From Pterobdella sp. o SKG-2022 (lineage: Eukaryota > Annelida > Clitellata > Hirudinida > Piscicolidae), in NCBI GenBank assembly GCA_964035795.1, contig OZ038320.1:22710589-22774588 (forward strand): 64,000 nucleotides of DNA. The letters run 5' to 3'. The notes under the pieces are model-generated. The model saw only the letters and a program-made list of their open reading frames with translations. It made no database searches and was not told where the DNA came from. The translations under genes and the position numbers were made by a program. Below, piece by piece: positions 1 through 12,281 of the stretch (the stretch's first letter is position 1; every line of letters begins with the position of its first letter).

Positions 1-3000
1 GTACTCATTGTAAGGAGGCAAATCTCTGTCTATGAAGTCGATGACGCCTAAATATATTGGGGATTTACTATTTTCGTTTACTCTGAACTCATGATTTCCA
101 ATAGCTATCGGTTTTTCGTCATTTACGTCATCCAGAGAAACTAAAATCCTAGCAACACCCGTTAATGATACTTCTTTGCCATGATCTCTCGCGGTAACTA
201 ACAAAATGTAATGAGGGACTTTTTCGCGATCCAGAGATCCCAAAAAATATATTTCACCTGATAGTTCATTAATGCGAAACATATTAATGTGATTATTATT
301 TTTTTGCGAAAAACCATGTCCATTACTTTTAAAATTATATTCGTTAAGCTGGTTTTCCAAGTCTTTCAGAGAAAAATGCTTTTTAGTCATGGCTTTGTAA
401 AAAGTTTCAACTCTGCCAGACGAACGTTTTATTTCATAAAAATTGTTTCTTTGGAAAATTGTAGAGTAATTGGCGTTTGTAGAGTTGAGGTCATCAAAAA
501 GATAGTTTGATCTCCAATATGCAGTATAACTCTTTTCATCGTCTGTGATGGTTATATCTGAATAATTTTTTTGATCGATAATCTCGTAGGGTGAATGGTT
601 TTTCGAATTTCCTGAATATTCGATTACATGTCCATTCTCTTTAATTTCGTCGACAATCCTTAAACCCGCGTAGTTTTCAAAAAAATTTTCTACACCTTCG
701 TCTAAAAATTCAATTACTTCTAAAATATTATATTCTAAAAAACTATTTTCATTTTCGTCGTCGTCCAAAGCCGTCACTTTCAATAAGGCCACCTCTGAAG
801 GATTGTTTTCAGGTATTCTTAATTTGTACTCAGCTTGTTCAAACTGTGGCACATGATCATTAACGTCTACTACTTTAACGACCAATGACAAGGTAGATGT
901 TTTCTTCATAGGAAAGCCATTGTCCCTGCATTTGATAAGCACGAAGAAACTGTGGGTAGGAAAAAAGGTATTTAAACTGAATAAAATTTAGTATTTATTT
1001 ATAATTTGATATGTTATAGTATTCATTTTTCCGTTCAGAATGTAATGATTTTTAAACAACAAAAACAGTTTTCAAAGAACTATTTTTCCATTTGCAACAA
1101 ATAACAAAATAAATTAAAAAAAACCAAAACTTCTAACTTTTATAAAATCAAAATGTGAAAATTATGAATTTCAAATTCGCAAAAAGACTAACGAGGAAAC
1201 ATTTTTAACCTAAATGGGTCTTGAAATGCTTACTTCAAGTATTCAAATCAAATATAAGTTGAAACTTGAAAAAGTTATCTAAAATGAAATCGAAATATTG
1301 AAAATTAAACTAAAGCAGGAATGAATATAAATTTTTACTGACATATTCGTACGTTAAAAGTAAGTGCTCTATGAGAGTTGAATCACCCTCACTACTTAAT
1401 CCTATTGACAAAATAAGAAAAAAATACTTAGTTTTAAATAAGTGTTTCAAAACATTATAGCAACTTAACACGATAAATGTACTTTGTAGTGATTACCAAG
1501 ATCTTAAAACTTAGAGAAAGTTTAACCCATAAAATAGAAATCTGTAGATTTGACTGGATTTTATTTAATCTTAAAAAAAAATTTTTAAAGTTAAGCTAAA
1601 AATCTCACTTGATTCAAAAGCTGAGATCATTAAAATTTAGGTTTTTAAACCCGCATGCACTCAAGCTTGTGGATAGGGAATATAAAATTCTAAAATCTTT
1701 CTCAAATTCAGTTTAATTAAGTCGTACATTTTTGAGCTAAAAATTTCAAGAAAGCTTTTTCAACTGTTAGTTAAGATTGTTCAGAGTTTAAAAATGTTTT
1801 TAAAAATAATTGAAAAAAATATTCTGAATTAAAATTTAAAAGTAGTATTTAGAGCTGTTTACTACACACAAATCATAGTTCTGCCTTAAAAATTTTTGAT
1901 TTAAAATTTCCAAGACTGTATTATTGATTTTTGAAATTTAATCAAGATTCGCTTTTGCAATTCAAAAACAATAAATTCATTTTTAAATGTTTTGCTATTG
2001 CTATTAAAGCCCAAACGAGCTTTATGTTCGAAATTGATTTATAAGACCCTTACAGCAATAAGAATTTTAGAATTAAAAAAAATACTGCTTTATTTTTCAT
2101 ATGAATTTATAATTCTAGAGTTAATATCGAATAAATTGTATTAATGATTTTCCACAAAAATTAATATGGTCTCTAAATTACAGTGTCAAGACTTTTAAAA
2201 GTACCTTTAGTTTCAGTCATAAATCTTACCCAGTGAAACATAAAGCATCAAAGTTTAATCAAAAATTAATTGAAAAACGCTTTTTTGCTAACTTCATTTT
2301 TTTGAAGTTACTATTCATGTGATAACAATTAAATTTATAACTGAAAAACCATTGTTATCCAAGATTTCTAGAAATACGACACTGAAAAGCTTAATGAGCA
2401 CGAAAAAGTTTAAAACTTAAACAGTAAAAACTAAAGTTTTGAATATTTTCTAAAGAAGATTCTCTTAACTTAAATTATATTAATATTAATATTATGCATA
2501 TTGTTTCTGGAAACCATCAACTGCTAGGGAAGTTATTGCTTGCAAAATGCACTAAGACTTATTATTTTCTATGGTCAGAATTTTTTTGAAATAATTTGTA
2601 GCTAAGAAAATGAAAATATTAATTTTATCATAAAAATAATTTTAATTAAATTTATTATTAATCAAATTAGATTATACTGCTCTACATGCACCAGTAGCTG
2701 GGGTTAACAGCAGTCGGCCTAGACTATTTATACTATAACAGAGAAATTTATAATAAAGGCCAATTATTTGGGACAAATTTTTATAGTCTGCCAGCCTGAG
2801 CCTACGTCCAACTGAAATTATCGAACTCAAGATCCGCCGTTCCCACTTTTGGGCAGTTTGCTTTGCCGTTGTCAACAAAAAAAGAGCATTCACAAAGCCA
2901 AATGAGAGGGAAACCAGAATATCATTTTGTTGATAGACGTTACCAGAGTTTACTGTTATCCAGTTTATAACAGGAAAGCAGTCTCAATTTTAAGACGCTA

Positions 3001-6000
3001 TGTCTATTAAATGAAATGCACAAGTTAATTTAACCACACATTTCAGATTTTCTTAATATAAATAAATATTAAATGATTTGAATAAATAAACTAACTAATT
3101 TAGTGAAAAAGTAAAAACTTTTTTTGTGAAAAAAGAATTTTATATGATTTGTATGTTTTTATATTTTTGATGATTTTATTTTTGTCAAAAAATGTTTTTA
3201 CTGTAATGGCAAAACCTCAAGCAAATAGAAGAACCTGTAAAAGGTCAGTACAAATTTTGGTAAAAAAAGTTGATTTTCTATAAAAATGTTTCCAGATATC
3301 CAAATATAAACAAAAATCCTTCTAAAACAAAGCTTTATGGTAGCTTTATGCCGTTAAAACTGGGAATATAAAACACAATTATTAAGCGTTTTGAGTGAGA
3401 AATTTTCTCAGTGTGTAAAAACACATAATAATCATAAAAAGCAATCCAAATCATCAGGTGTCAAATGACTTATTTATATCCCAAATAATAGTATAATTGA
3501 TGAAGTAAAGTAATAAATGAAATAAAAGATTAATGGCAAAAAAATTAAGAAATTAGTACCTCCAACGAATGAAAATTTCAACGACTTTGAATGGATTTAA
3601 GCATTGGATACTCATTAAATATTGTTTTGATTAATTTGCCAAATTTTCAACATTTTTCAAATGTTGAAACAAAAATATTTTGAAAAGCTTCTTCAAGTTT
3701 AATTTTTTCCAAATATTTAGATTATTTTGAAATATTTTAACCAAAAGTTTTATAATATGTCTTTTAATTTTTTTTATTACGAAAGGTAATTCTATTCTCA
3801 AAACTAGTTTATGAGAAGCTTAATAGTATGAAATTGAGCATATACAAACATCAAAACTGATGAAAATGCTTTTTAAAAAAAAAAATTAAATTAACAAAAT
3901 TCTAATGTTGATTAAAATAAAAAAAAACTTTGATACAAATAAACTAATTAAACCCAGTTATTAAAACTTTGAAATCAAAATTGTTTTGAAGGATAATAAG
4001 GTATTTTAGGTACATATGTGTCGTGCTGCAGCCATGCTATCCTGTTGGATAAGAAGCTAATATAAATTATGCGCACATTCAACTTTCATAGAAAAAGTTC
4101 AAAAATTTGAAACATTAGAAATATTAAATTTTAGACAAAATTAAAAACTGCCAAAACTTGAGAGCAAAGTAGGAAAAACAATGTTGACCAACCTTTGAAA
4201 GTTGTCTTAAAATACTTTTTTAAAGCTTTTAAGTACTTTATTGCAAAACGTTCATTAGCACTAACTCAGCTAAAAGCACAGAATTGTGCCAAAGGTGGAT
4301 CAAGCGCAAATCTGATGTGGTGCATAAATTTCAAATCGCTGGAGGGCCAGAGCGCATAAGATTTCTCAAAAAAAGGTTTTTTTTAACACTGTAGGAATTT
4401 TTATGGAAGTAAAACTCAGAAGATTTTAGCTTTCAATGTAAATTTTTAAAAATCAATTAATTTGCAACAGAATTCAGTCTAGCAAAATGTTGAATAGTTG
4501 AATTTCTTTGTTTTTGATCTTTAATGTTCTTGTGAGGTAAAATAACTTAAGAGAGTTCTTGTTTAAGGTTTAAAAAAATGATTTCCTTTGAGATAAACTG
4601 TATAAAAGTCTTTTATGAGAAAATAGCTCAATAATAATTTTCAATTACTAAAAAAGTTTGTGAGAATTTAATATTCATTAGCAAAATGAAAAAGTCCGAG
4701 TGCCAAAAACAAAAAAATAACTAAAAACAGTTTGAAAAATCATAATTTCAAAGGCGTATATGAAATACATAATTTGATTAGGTACCGATTTGACTCTGTT
4801 TTTACATAGCAAAAAATTAAATAAAAGTTCAATTTTCCAATTGCTCATGTTTGTTTGCATGTTATCGAATTAGTGTTTCATTTGTCTTTGAAATTTTACA
4901 TTTGAAAATTGATGATGAAAAATAGAAATATATTTGCTGGGAAAAGCATAATTAGCTCAGACTCTATTCAACATCATTCGACCGTGAGGAAAAAGATAAA
5001 TAAAAAAAAAGTTATAAACTCAAAAATTGATAAAATTTTTGATCATAACAACAAAATTAATTTGAAAAAAAAAAACAAAGTATTTGCTTATTTTTTATTA
5101 GAAAAACTGCATTTATTTTATTGCGAATAAATGAACATTTATAAGATATTCGCATGCTCGTGGCGAAATAAATAGATGCTTATTACTTATGAAAGTTCGT
5201 AGACACCGCTAAATTAATAAGGCAAATAAGATGTTTGAGTGACACCAATAAAAAAAGGGGAAAAAACTGTTTGCTAAAAAATTGATCAGACATGCGATAT
5301 TATATTATTTGAACAAAAATTCAATTTGAAAGGCCCAATGTGGCAAAGACTAACGTTTTTTTGTAAGACTAATCACTTTTATACATTCCGATTGATGTGC
5401 GTCATAAATTGTTATCACCTCAGGTTTTATTTGATGCTTGGAATTTTGAATTTATTTACTATATAACTTCATGGAAAGTACCCGAAAAATTGTTGAAACT
5501 CGTCAAATGGGATCACTACTGTGAATCGGATTTTTTGAGAAGCTTTTCTTTTACTTTCCAATTCAGATTTAATGCTTTCATATACTATAACTTTTTTGAG
5601 TAAAATTTGTTCTATATTCGTTTGCACAATTTTAATCTATGGATTTTTAAATGTTTGAAGTTATGAAACTTTTAATTCAGATGAAATTTCAGTTTTTTAA
5701 CTCAAATTTTTACAGTTAGAATTTTTCAGCAGCTCTTTTTGTAGAAAAAATATTTTTCTTTTAGTAAAGCCTTCCGAGCTGACTGGGAGAAATCTAAATT
5801 TAAAAATAAAATTGATAAGCAACAAAAATTAAATTCTAGTGATGATAAAACTGTAAAAATTTTATTTTTTCTTTTAAGGTTTTTATAACTTTTTTTCAGC
5901 AGATTTCACGCCAGATACCTTCAAACTCGCCACTTTTTCAGTTTATGTGAGCTTAGAATCGAAGCTTGAAATTCAAATTAAATATCTAAAAAATTTTTTT

Positions 6001-9000
6001 AAAAGAAAATTCTATCTGAATTAGAATTCTTTTTCAATTTCCATTTAATATTGTTTAGTCGAAATAATTTCCAAATATATTGGATAAATAAAAAAAATAA
6101 AAAATGAAACAATAAAAATTTAATTGATGTAATATCTGATCTGAGATGACTATAAACAACAAACGCTATCTCAGAAAGCATTTTGTGTGTCAACACACCA
6201 ATAGATTCAAACGTCAAATTTTAATTTGGCTTATCGCTTTTTTTATAGATGAATGTTTACGCTGTGTAAAAGCACTTTTAATTTTATTGGTCCAAGCAAA
6301 AACACATTAATATCCCCAAATGAGATAATTAAATAGAAATAAAGGATCGGAGTTTAAATGCATTAAATATACATTTNNNNNNNNNNNNNNNNNNNNNNNN
6401 NNNNNNNNNNNNNNNNNNNNNNNNNNNNNNNNNNNNNNNNNNNNNNNNNNNNNNNNNNNNNNNNNNNNNNNNNNNNNNNNNNNNNNNNNNNNNNNNNNNN
6501 NNNNNNNNNNNNNNNNNNNNNNNNNNNNNNNNNNNNNNNNNNNNNNNNNNNNNNNNNNNNNNNNNNNNNNNNNNNNATCTACTTTTCAAGTAATCTTTAC
6601 AAAAGTTCAGCCGTAGTTTTTAACTAAGAGTTCTATCAATCTCTTGAAACTTTCAAGGCATACCCAATTTTTGAAAACATTCAAAAACTCACTCGACTCA
6701 TTTCCCAAATAGATTTGTGAAATATTTCAAAAAAACAAGTATACCAATAATACTTCTTTAACTTGTATTCTCATCAAGTCTTTTTTTCGACATTTTCCTA
6801 ACTGTTTGCTTTATATTTAAAAAATTAAAAAAGTGTAATAAAAACAAAATAATTTCTTCATAAACTATTTAATTATTTTGAAAAAATTGTTTAAAAAATT
6901 TTTGGTTACTTGAAATAAAAAAATTAAAATAAATTTACTTTTAACAAAAAGTTTATTTGACTTTGGAAACCTGGAACCTTTGAACTTCTAAATTTTAATT
7001 CTCAAAAAAATAAATTTTAACTTTGCTTAAATAGTGTTTTTCATACTCAAACAAAATCCTTGATATTTTTATTGGAAATTCCAGCACTAATTATGAATTA
7101 TTACGAAAAATACCCGAAAATTTTTGATTAAAATTTTATGGATCTTGAAATTTTCACGTCAACTTTGAGAATTTTTATCAAAATTAAGACGTTTACAAAG
7201 AATAGAACTAACATTAGCAATAATACTTTATCAATGAAAGCTATTTGAACTGAAATATCCACTTTCGTCCACGTAAGGAACCAAAAGCCAGAAACAAAAA
7301 AATTTTCAAAGCACTGAAATCATTACAAAATTAAAATTTGAAGCTAAACTCAGTTAACTCTAAATAAAGTACTCATTTTAAGAAGAATTTTTAAAGTTTC
7401 GTTATTTGCGAATGCAAATAGACCTGCTATGTTTTTAATAATTTAAAAAGCGTTTTTATTTGTCAAGTTTTACATTGAAAATTGAGAAAAATATAAAATG
7501 AAACACACCATTTATATATTTACCATTGATTATCACTGAGCATAAACATTCAAACGTTAATTAAATATGCAATTGGAATCTAAAATAAAAATTGGTACGA
7601 AACATTTTCAGATAACTTATTTGAAAGGCTTTTCAAGTTCTAAATTAATAAATTTTTCACTATTTCAAAACCCTATTGAAAATCTTTTTCAATTCTGAAA
7701 CAGGATTTTTAAAAATGTGCTCAATTAGCAAGTTAAATACTTTGAAAATTTCGAAATAGTTCAAGAAAAAAATAAAAGAGAAGATTATAAGCTCAAGACA
7801 TCAACAGTGAATATAAGCGTGAACGTGAAACAATTAGCTAAATAAATTTTCTTTTTATTTGGTGCCTCGTGGATAATTGTTTCAGCAATATAAAACTCCC
7901 GCTACTACTTTCAACTGATAATAAAGAAAGAATATTTGAAGGGATTTAAAAAATTTTTTTGAAAATAACTTAAAATAATCAAAAACTGAAAAACTTTCAA
8001 ATTTGAATGCATAAAAATTAAGAAATTGGGCAAAAGTTCAAAAAACCTTGGAATAGTTTCTCTGTCAAGCACAATAGAAGTTTCTATTTGAAATCCACTA
8101 CGAGAGGCGGTTCTTTTGATTGAAAACGCCTCTACTTCAAGACGCCGCTGACGTTTATATTCGAAAGAAGGTTGGTTGTCTGGGTTATAACCTACAGATT
8201 CTAGATTATATATATTTTTGAATTGATTGTTTACTGTAGTAATTAAAGAGCAATCTTTAATTTCTCCATTAGGACCTTCATCAGCATCAGTCACAACGAC
8301 ATGCCCCACAAAGGAACCTACCGTTGTGTTCTCCGCTATTTTCGCTATTTCAGCCTGCTCGTTTTCAAAAGTTTGAACTTTTATAATAGGATTGTTGTCG
8401 TTTTCATCTGTTACAGTGACCAACAAAATAGCTTCCGAAGTCATTGCAGGCACCCCCTCATCTCTGGCCACTATCACTAACTTGTGGTTCTTAGTGGTCT
8501 CTCTATCGAGATGTGTTTTTAATCCGATTACCCCAGTATTTTTTTCAATAGTGAAAAATTTAGAATGCCGTTGAAGAGTAATGTCATTAAAATAATAACC
8601 GACTCTCGCGTTGATACCACTATCTTCATCAATGGCTTTCACATTTGCAACTTTTTGTGGTTTAGTGTTTTCCATTATCTCAATTTCAATGGTGGAATTT
8701 TCAAAACGCGGTGCGTTATCATTTACATCGATTATGTCAACGTGGAGAATGAGAATTGAAGGTTCGAGAGAATGAGTATGGAGAGTGTCGGATGTAATAT
8801 GCTTGAGAAGATCTTTGGTGAAATTGTGTGACAACTCATGTAGGCTTTCATCATAAAAACTCATTGGTACGTCAGAAGCAAAAATGAAAAGAGTAATTTG
8901 AGTGAATTTTTCATAGTCTAGAGGGCGATTGAGTGTAAGTTTGATGTCTGTGTTGTTGTCAATCTTGCGTTGCAAAGACACCGAAAAATGGGGTTTTTGC

Positions 9001-12000
9001 CAGTCATAAGATTGAAAAAGTGGTCTATGTTGATAATTTTCTTGTAACTTGGTAAACTTTTTAGTATCTATAAAAAAAATTGAACGATATAAAAAATGTC
9101 ATTTTAAAAATGGATTTATATTAGTGCTGAGTAATTTCTTTATTATAACATAGTTTCAACTTTTACAATTACATTGCACAATTGAAGTATTTGAAAATGA
9201 ATTAATGAGAGTAAAAATATATTTCTTTTGATTTCAAGTAATATTAATGTGAAAAAAAAAATTTCAATAAAGTAAATAGAAATCAATTGAAAAACAAGAA
9301 ATAAATAAATATATTGTGTACAACCATGAATTTTCAATTAGTGAGTATAATTAATTGATATACTTGAAAGCTTTTCCCTTTTACATGCTAATCGAAAAAT
9401 CGAAAAATTAAATGATGCTAGAGAAAATCATTTTTAATAGTAAAAACCTCAACTTTATTTTTATCAGTTTTCGAAACTTAAATTGGATTTATGTTTACTA
9501 TGACAAAGCCATGAATAAGAGTATTGCTAATTTGATATTGGGTGATAGAATCTCCGAAGTTTTCAATAATGTTATGGCAACATCACAAATACGCAAAAAA
9601 CAGATTTCGACTTTTTTAGATTGGAACTTGAATTAAGATAGTTCTTTGATAAAAAATATTATTTCTTTGAGTCTAGAAAAAAATCCTTGAACCATGTCTA
9701 AACCTTCTTTTTAAAGTAAAAATAAATATTTATAGGAAGTATTAAACTCTTTGACTTGATATACTTTGCTTTTCTCGGCAAAGTTTTGTTGAATACAAGT
9801 GTTATAACTTATTCAAAAAAGTTTGTTGTTGCACGGATGAATAAAGTCATAGAAGAATCATTTGAAGTGATTACCTTCCTATAATAAACAGTTTTTATTG
9901 TAGTGTGAAAGAAAAATATAAAAAACCTGAATTTATTTTTATCAATAAATAATTAGATTAGCTTCGAAGTTAGTTTATAGGAAGATAAGAAAATTTAGGT
10001 ATTATCACTTGTGTAATATATGCCGAAGATAAACAAAAATAAGATGATCGTAAATTTAGCACGGGAATTCATAACACAACTGGAAACATAGAATATGTCT
10101 TATTTTGATAAGGAATCTGTAGAAAAAAATGATGTATTAAATAAACTATTGAAAAATGAACCTTTAAAGCTCTGATGTAATAAAATATAGTGTTGAACAG
10201 AATTTTCGCTACCATCTTGGTCTATCGCTCCTTCAATGTTGAAATCGCTGCCTACTTCAACCGATTCTCTTAACTGCATCCTTCTGTAATGATTTCTCAT
10301 TTAATTACATTATTTAGTGCTTTTCGCCAGTTTGATCTAGGTTACTATTAACAAATCTTTTTTGTTTATTTGTATTAATGAATATTTTTCAAACGATTTT
10401 TATTAAAAATTTACTTTTATCGCATGAAAATGGATCGAATCGAATATTTTTTCATTTACTTCCATTTCCACTCAAGAATTAACAGTAAAAAAAGGATCAA
10501 TGAATAAATGAGAGTGCATCAAAAAACCTTGAAATAAAACAACGATTAAATATCACTTTGACATTTTCATTTCAAAAGCAATATGCTTAAAATTATAACC
10601 ATTTTTTGTGGCTTAATCACGCTAAAAGTTGTTTTGAGATAAAGAATTGAAAGAACGCTGTGAATTTAATTAGAATATCCAAAAACTTCATGCAGCTTCT
10701 ACCATCGAAAGATATTTTTTATTAATTTATTCTCGAAAATAAAGTTATTTCTAAATTTTTAGTCTTATATATTTTGAATTACATTTTAATTTTATCTTTG
10801 CTTTATGTTTGTTTTAGTGATATTTAGTGGTTTTTTGTATTGAAGTTGCAACAGAAGAGCTTTGTTAGACTGCTGGTTATTGCATGGCGTCGAGGCGTCT
10901 TAACATTGTGTAGTGTTTTATTGGGGCTATAACAATTATTTTTAACTAAAAAATTCTCAATTCGGAAAGTATTTAAATTTCTTATAGTTTAAGAAATTGT
11001 AAGTCATATTGGATTTCAGCTTCAGAAAAAAAAATAAATTCTAAAATTGAATTCTCTTTTTGAATTTGAAAAAAAATTATAATTTCAAATATTATTTTTT
11101 ATTCCTTTTACATTAAAAAATCTTGTTTACAGAAAAGCCAGAGAGAACAAAATGAATTGAGCTAGCTTTAATGTTTTGAATTTTAATTCCAAATGCGTTC
11201 CTAATCCTCAGGAGTTTTTACGTCTTAAGATATTTCATTTATATACTTTTCAAAAAAATTAAAAAGAATGTTTAATCATTTTCATAAAAAAATTAAAATT
11301 AATGAATGACCAATGCTACGTAATGATGATGAATATAGAATGAATAATGAAATAAATTTTTGGTAAAACTTTCTTGATGAACTAGAAACTATAAATATTA
11401 ACTCCACAAGCATTTAATATGATTAACAAACTGTTGAAATAATTTATTTCACAAATCAACTTCCATGTCCTTTTCATAACGATTTTTACATCATCCTTAA
11501 AACACTCAAGGACTTACTTGGGAGAGTTCTGGAAGGTTGGCAAGTGATCGTTGACGTCATCAACTAGCAATGTAATCTTGAAGGTTTGGAAAAGATCCAT
11601 CGACTGAGCAAACACATCAAACCTCACTATGCACTCTGATTTGCTGCCACACAAAGATTCCCTATCAATGCGACCTATCGTCTTTAAAACGCCATCTTTA
11701 TTACCGAGACCAATAGCAATGCTTGGCTCAGCTAAAAAACGGAAGAAGATATTTTTTGAATATGCCTGTTTGTTTCGCTTGTTGCTGGTATCAACATTTT
11801 TACTTGATTTATTTCTATATCGATTTTTTTCTTTGCGTGATGAATAAGGTTTTTTCTTTTTTGATTTTTTGATCGTTTGCTCATTTTCTAGGGTTATTTG
11901 CATAACACCAGAATCTTCGAGAAGACTTCCCACCACATATCCAACTTTCACTTCTTCTTGAATATGATACTGCAGATGACGGATGTTGTTACGAGCAACC

Positions 12001-12281
12001 ATGGAGACTGGAGTTTTGGGGAAAGACAGTCTGGCCGAGGCTTGCGGAGAAGAATGTGATGGCAGTGAAGATAGAGATACACATTCTGAAATACTTATGA
12101 ATAATATAAGAAAAAAACTCAATGATTTTGAAAAAACTTTTAAGATTTTGTTTGAAGAGATTAACGAGGAGAAAAAAAATGTATTTTCAATGGGCGACTG
12201 TGGTTGTTGGAAAGGTAAGAGTAATGGGTTTTGAAGTGACTCTGCAAGACTACTTTGCAGCTTTTTCAGTCTTTTCCACAT
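1..12281 (-). CDS. Protocadherin, 5' part (5 cadherin repeats visible), continues past left edge
   Basis: Calcium-dependent adhesion receptor of the cadherin superfamily, ectodomain only. Exons in coding order: 12281 (or 12085)-11518, 10283-10162, 9067-8047, 949-1 (partial). All three junctions keep phase: FQNSPK joins RMQLRES, HQSFK joins DTKKFT, and LDRETIPS joins FFVLIKCRDNG. The calcium-site linkers DVNDHLPTF, DVNDNAPRF, DENDNNPII, DVNDHVPQF and DDVNDEKPI mark the ends of EC1 to EC5; EC6 starts at the window edge. LDRE plus ARDxG motifs support every complete repeat. EC1 carries a strongly basic insert (11747-11860) and EC5 is about twice the usual length. The start is unsure. The ATG at 12281 gives a hydrophobic stretch about 55-65 residues in, but that stretch overlaps a good splice acceptor at 12086-12087, so a separate signal-peptide exon upstream is also possible. 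Transmembrane and cytoplasmic parts lie outside the window. Confidence 0.9.
2660..3000 (-). repeat. Dispersed repeat family 1, copy A
   Basis: About 330 nt, oriented on the minus strand, ending in a TATAATCTAATTTG-type tail with short TAA/ATT repeats. It closely matches copy C (33000-33360, opposite orientation), including shared blocks such as GTGGGAACGGCGGATCTTGA and AAATTTGTCCCAAATAA, and more loosely copy B (31730-31915). The last 45 nt also match the 3' tail of the LINE fragment at 39500-39780. It is therefore a LINE 3' end or a non-autonomous element using the same tail. It has no intact reading frame. Confidence 0.8.
6377..6576. other. Assembly gap (200 N)
   Basis: Exactly 200 N. The round number suggests a placeholder gap of unknown true size inside the large protocadherin intron. 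Confidence 0.99.

Larger units (their letters stand above)
950..8046 (-). other. Protocadherin intron of 7.1 kb with assembly gap
   Basis: The exons on either side join exactly in phase across this stretch, so no coding exon is missing from it. It holds AT-rich sequence, one dispersed-repeat copy near 2660-3000 and the run of 200 N at 6377-6576. A slightly GC-richer patch at 4265-4350 has no frame or motif I can use. Confidence 0.85.

Noticed and set aside
4265..4350. GC-richer patch in the large protocadherin intron
   Set aside because: No open frame of note, no match to the other repeats in the window.
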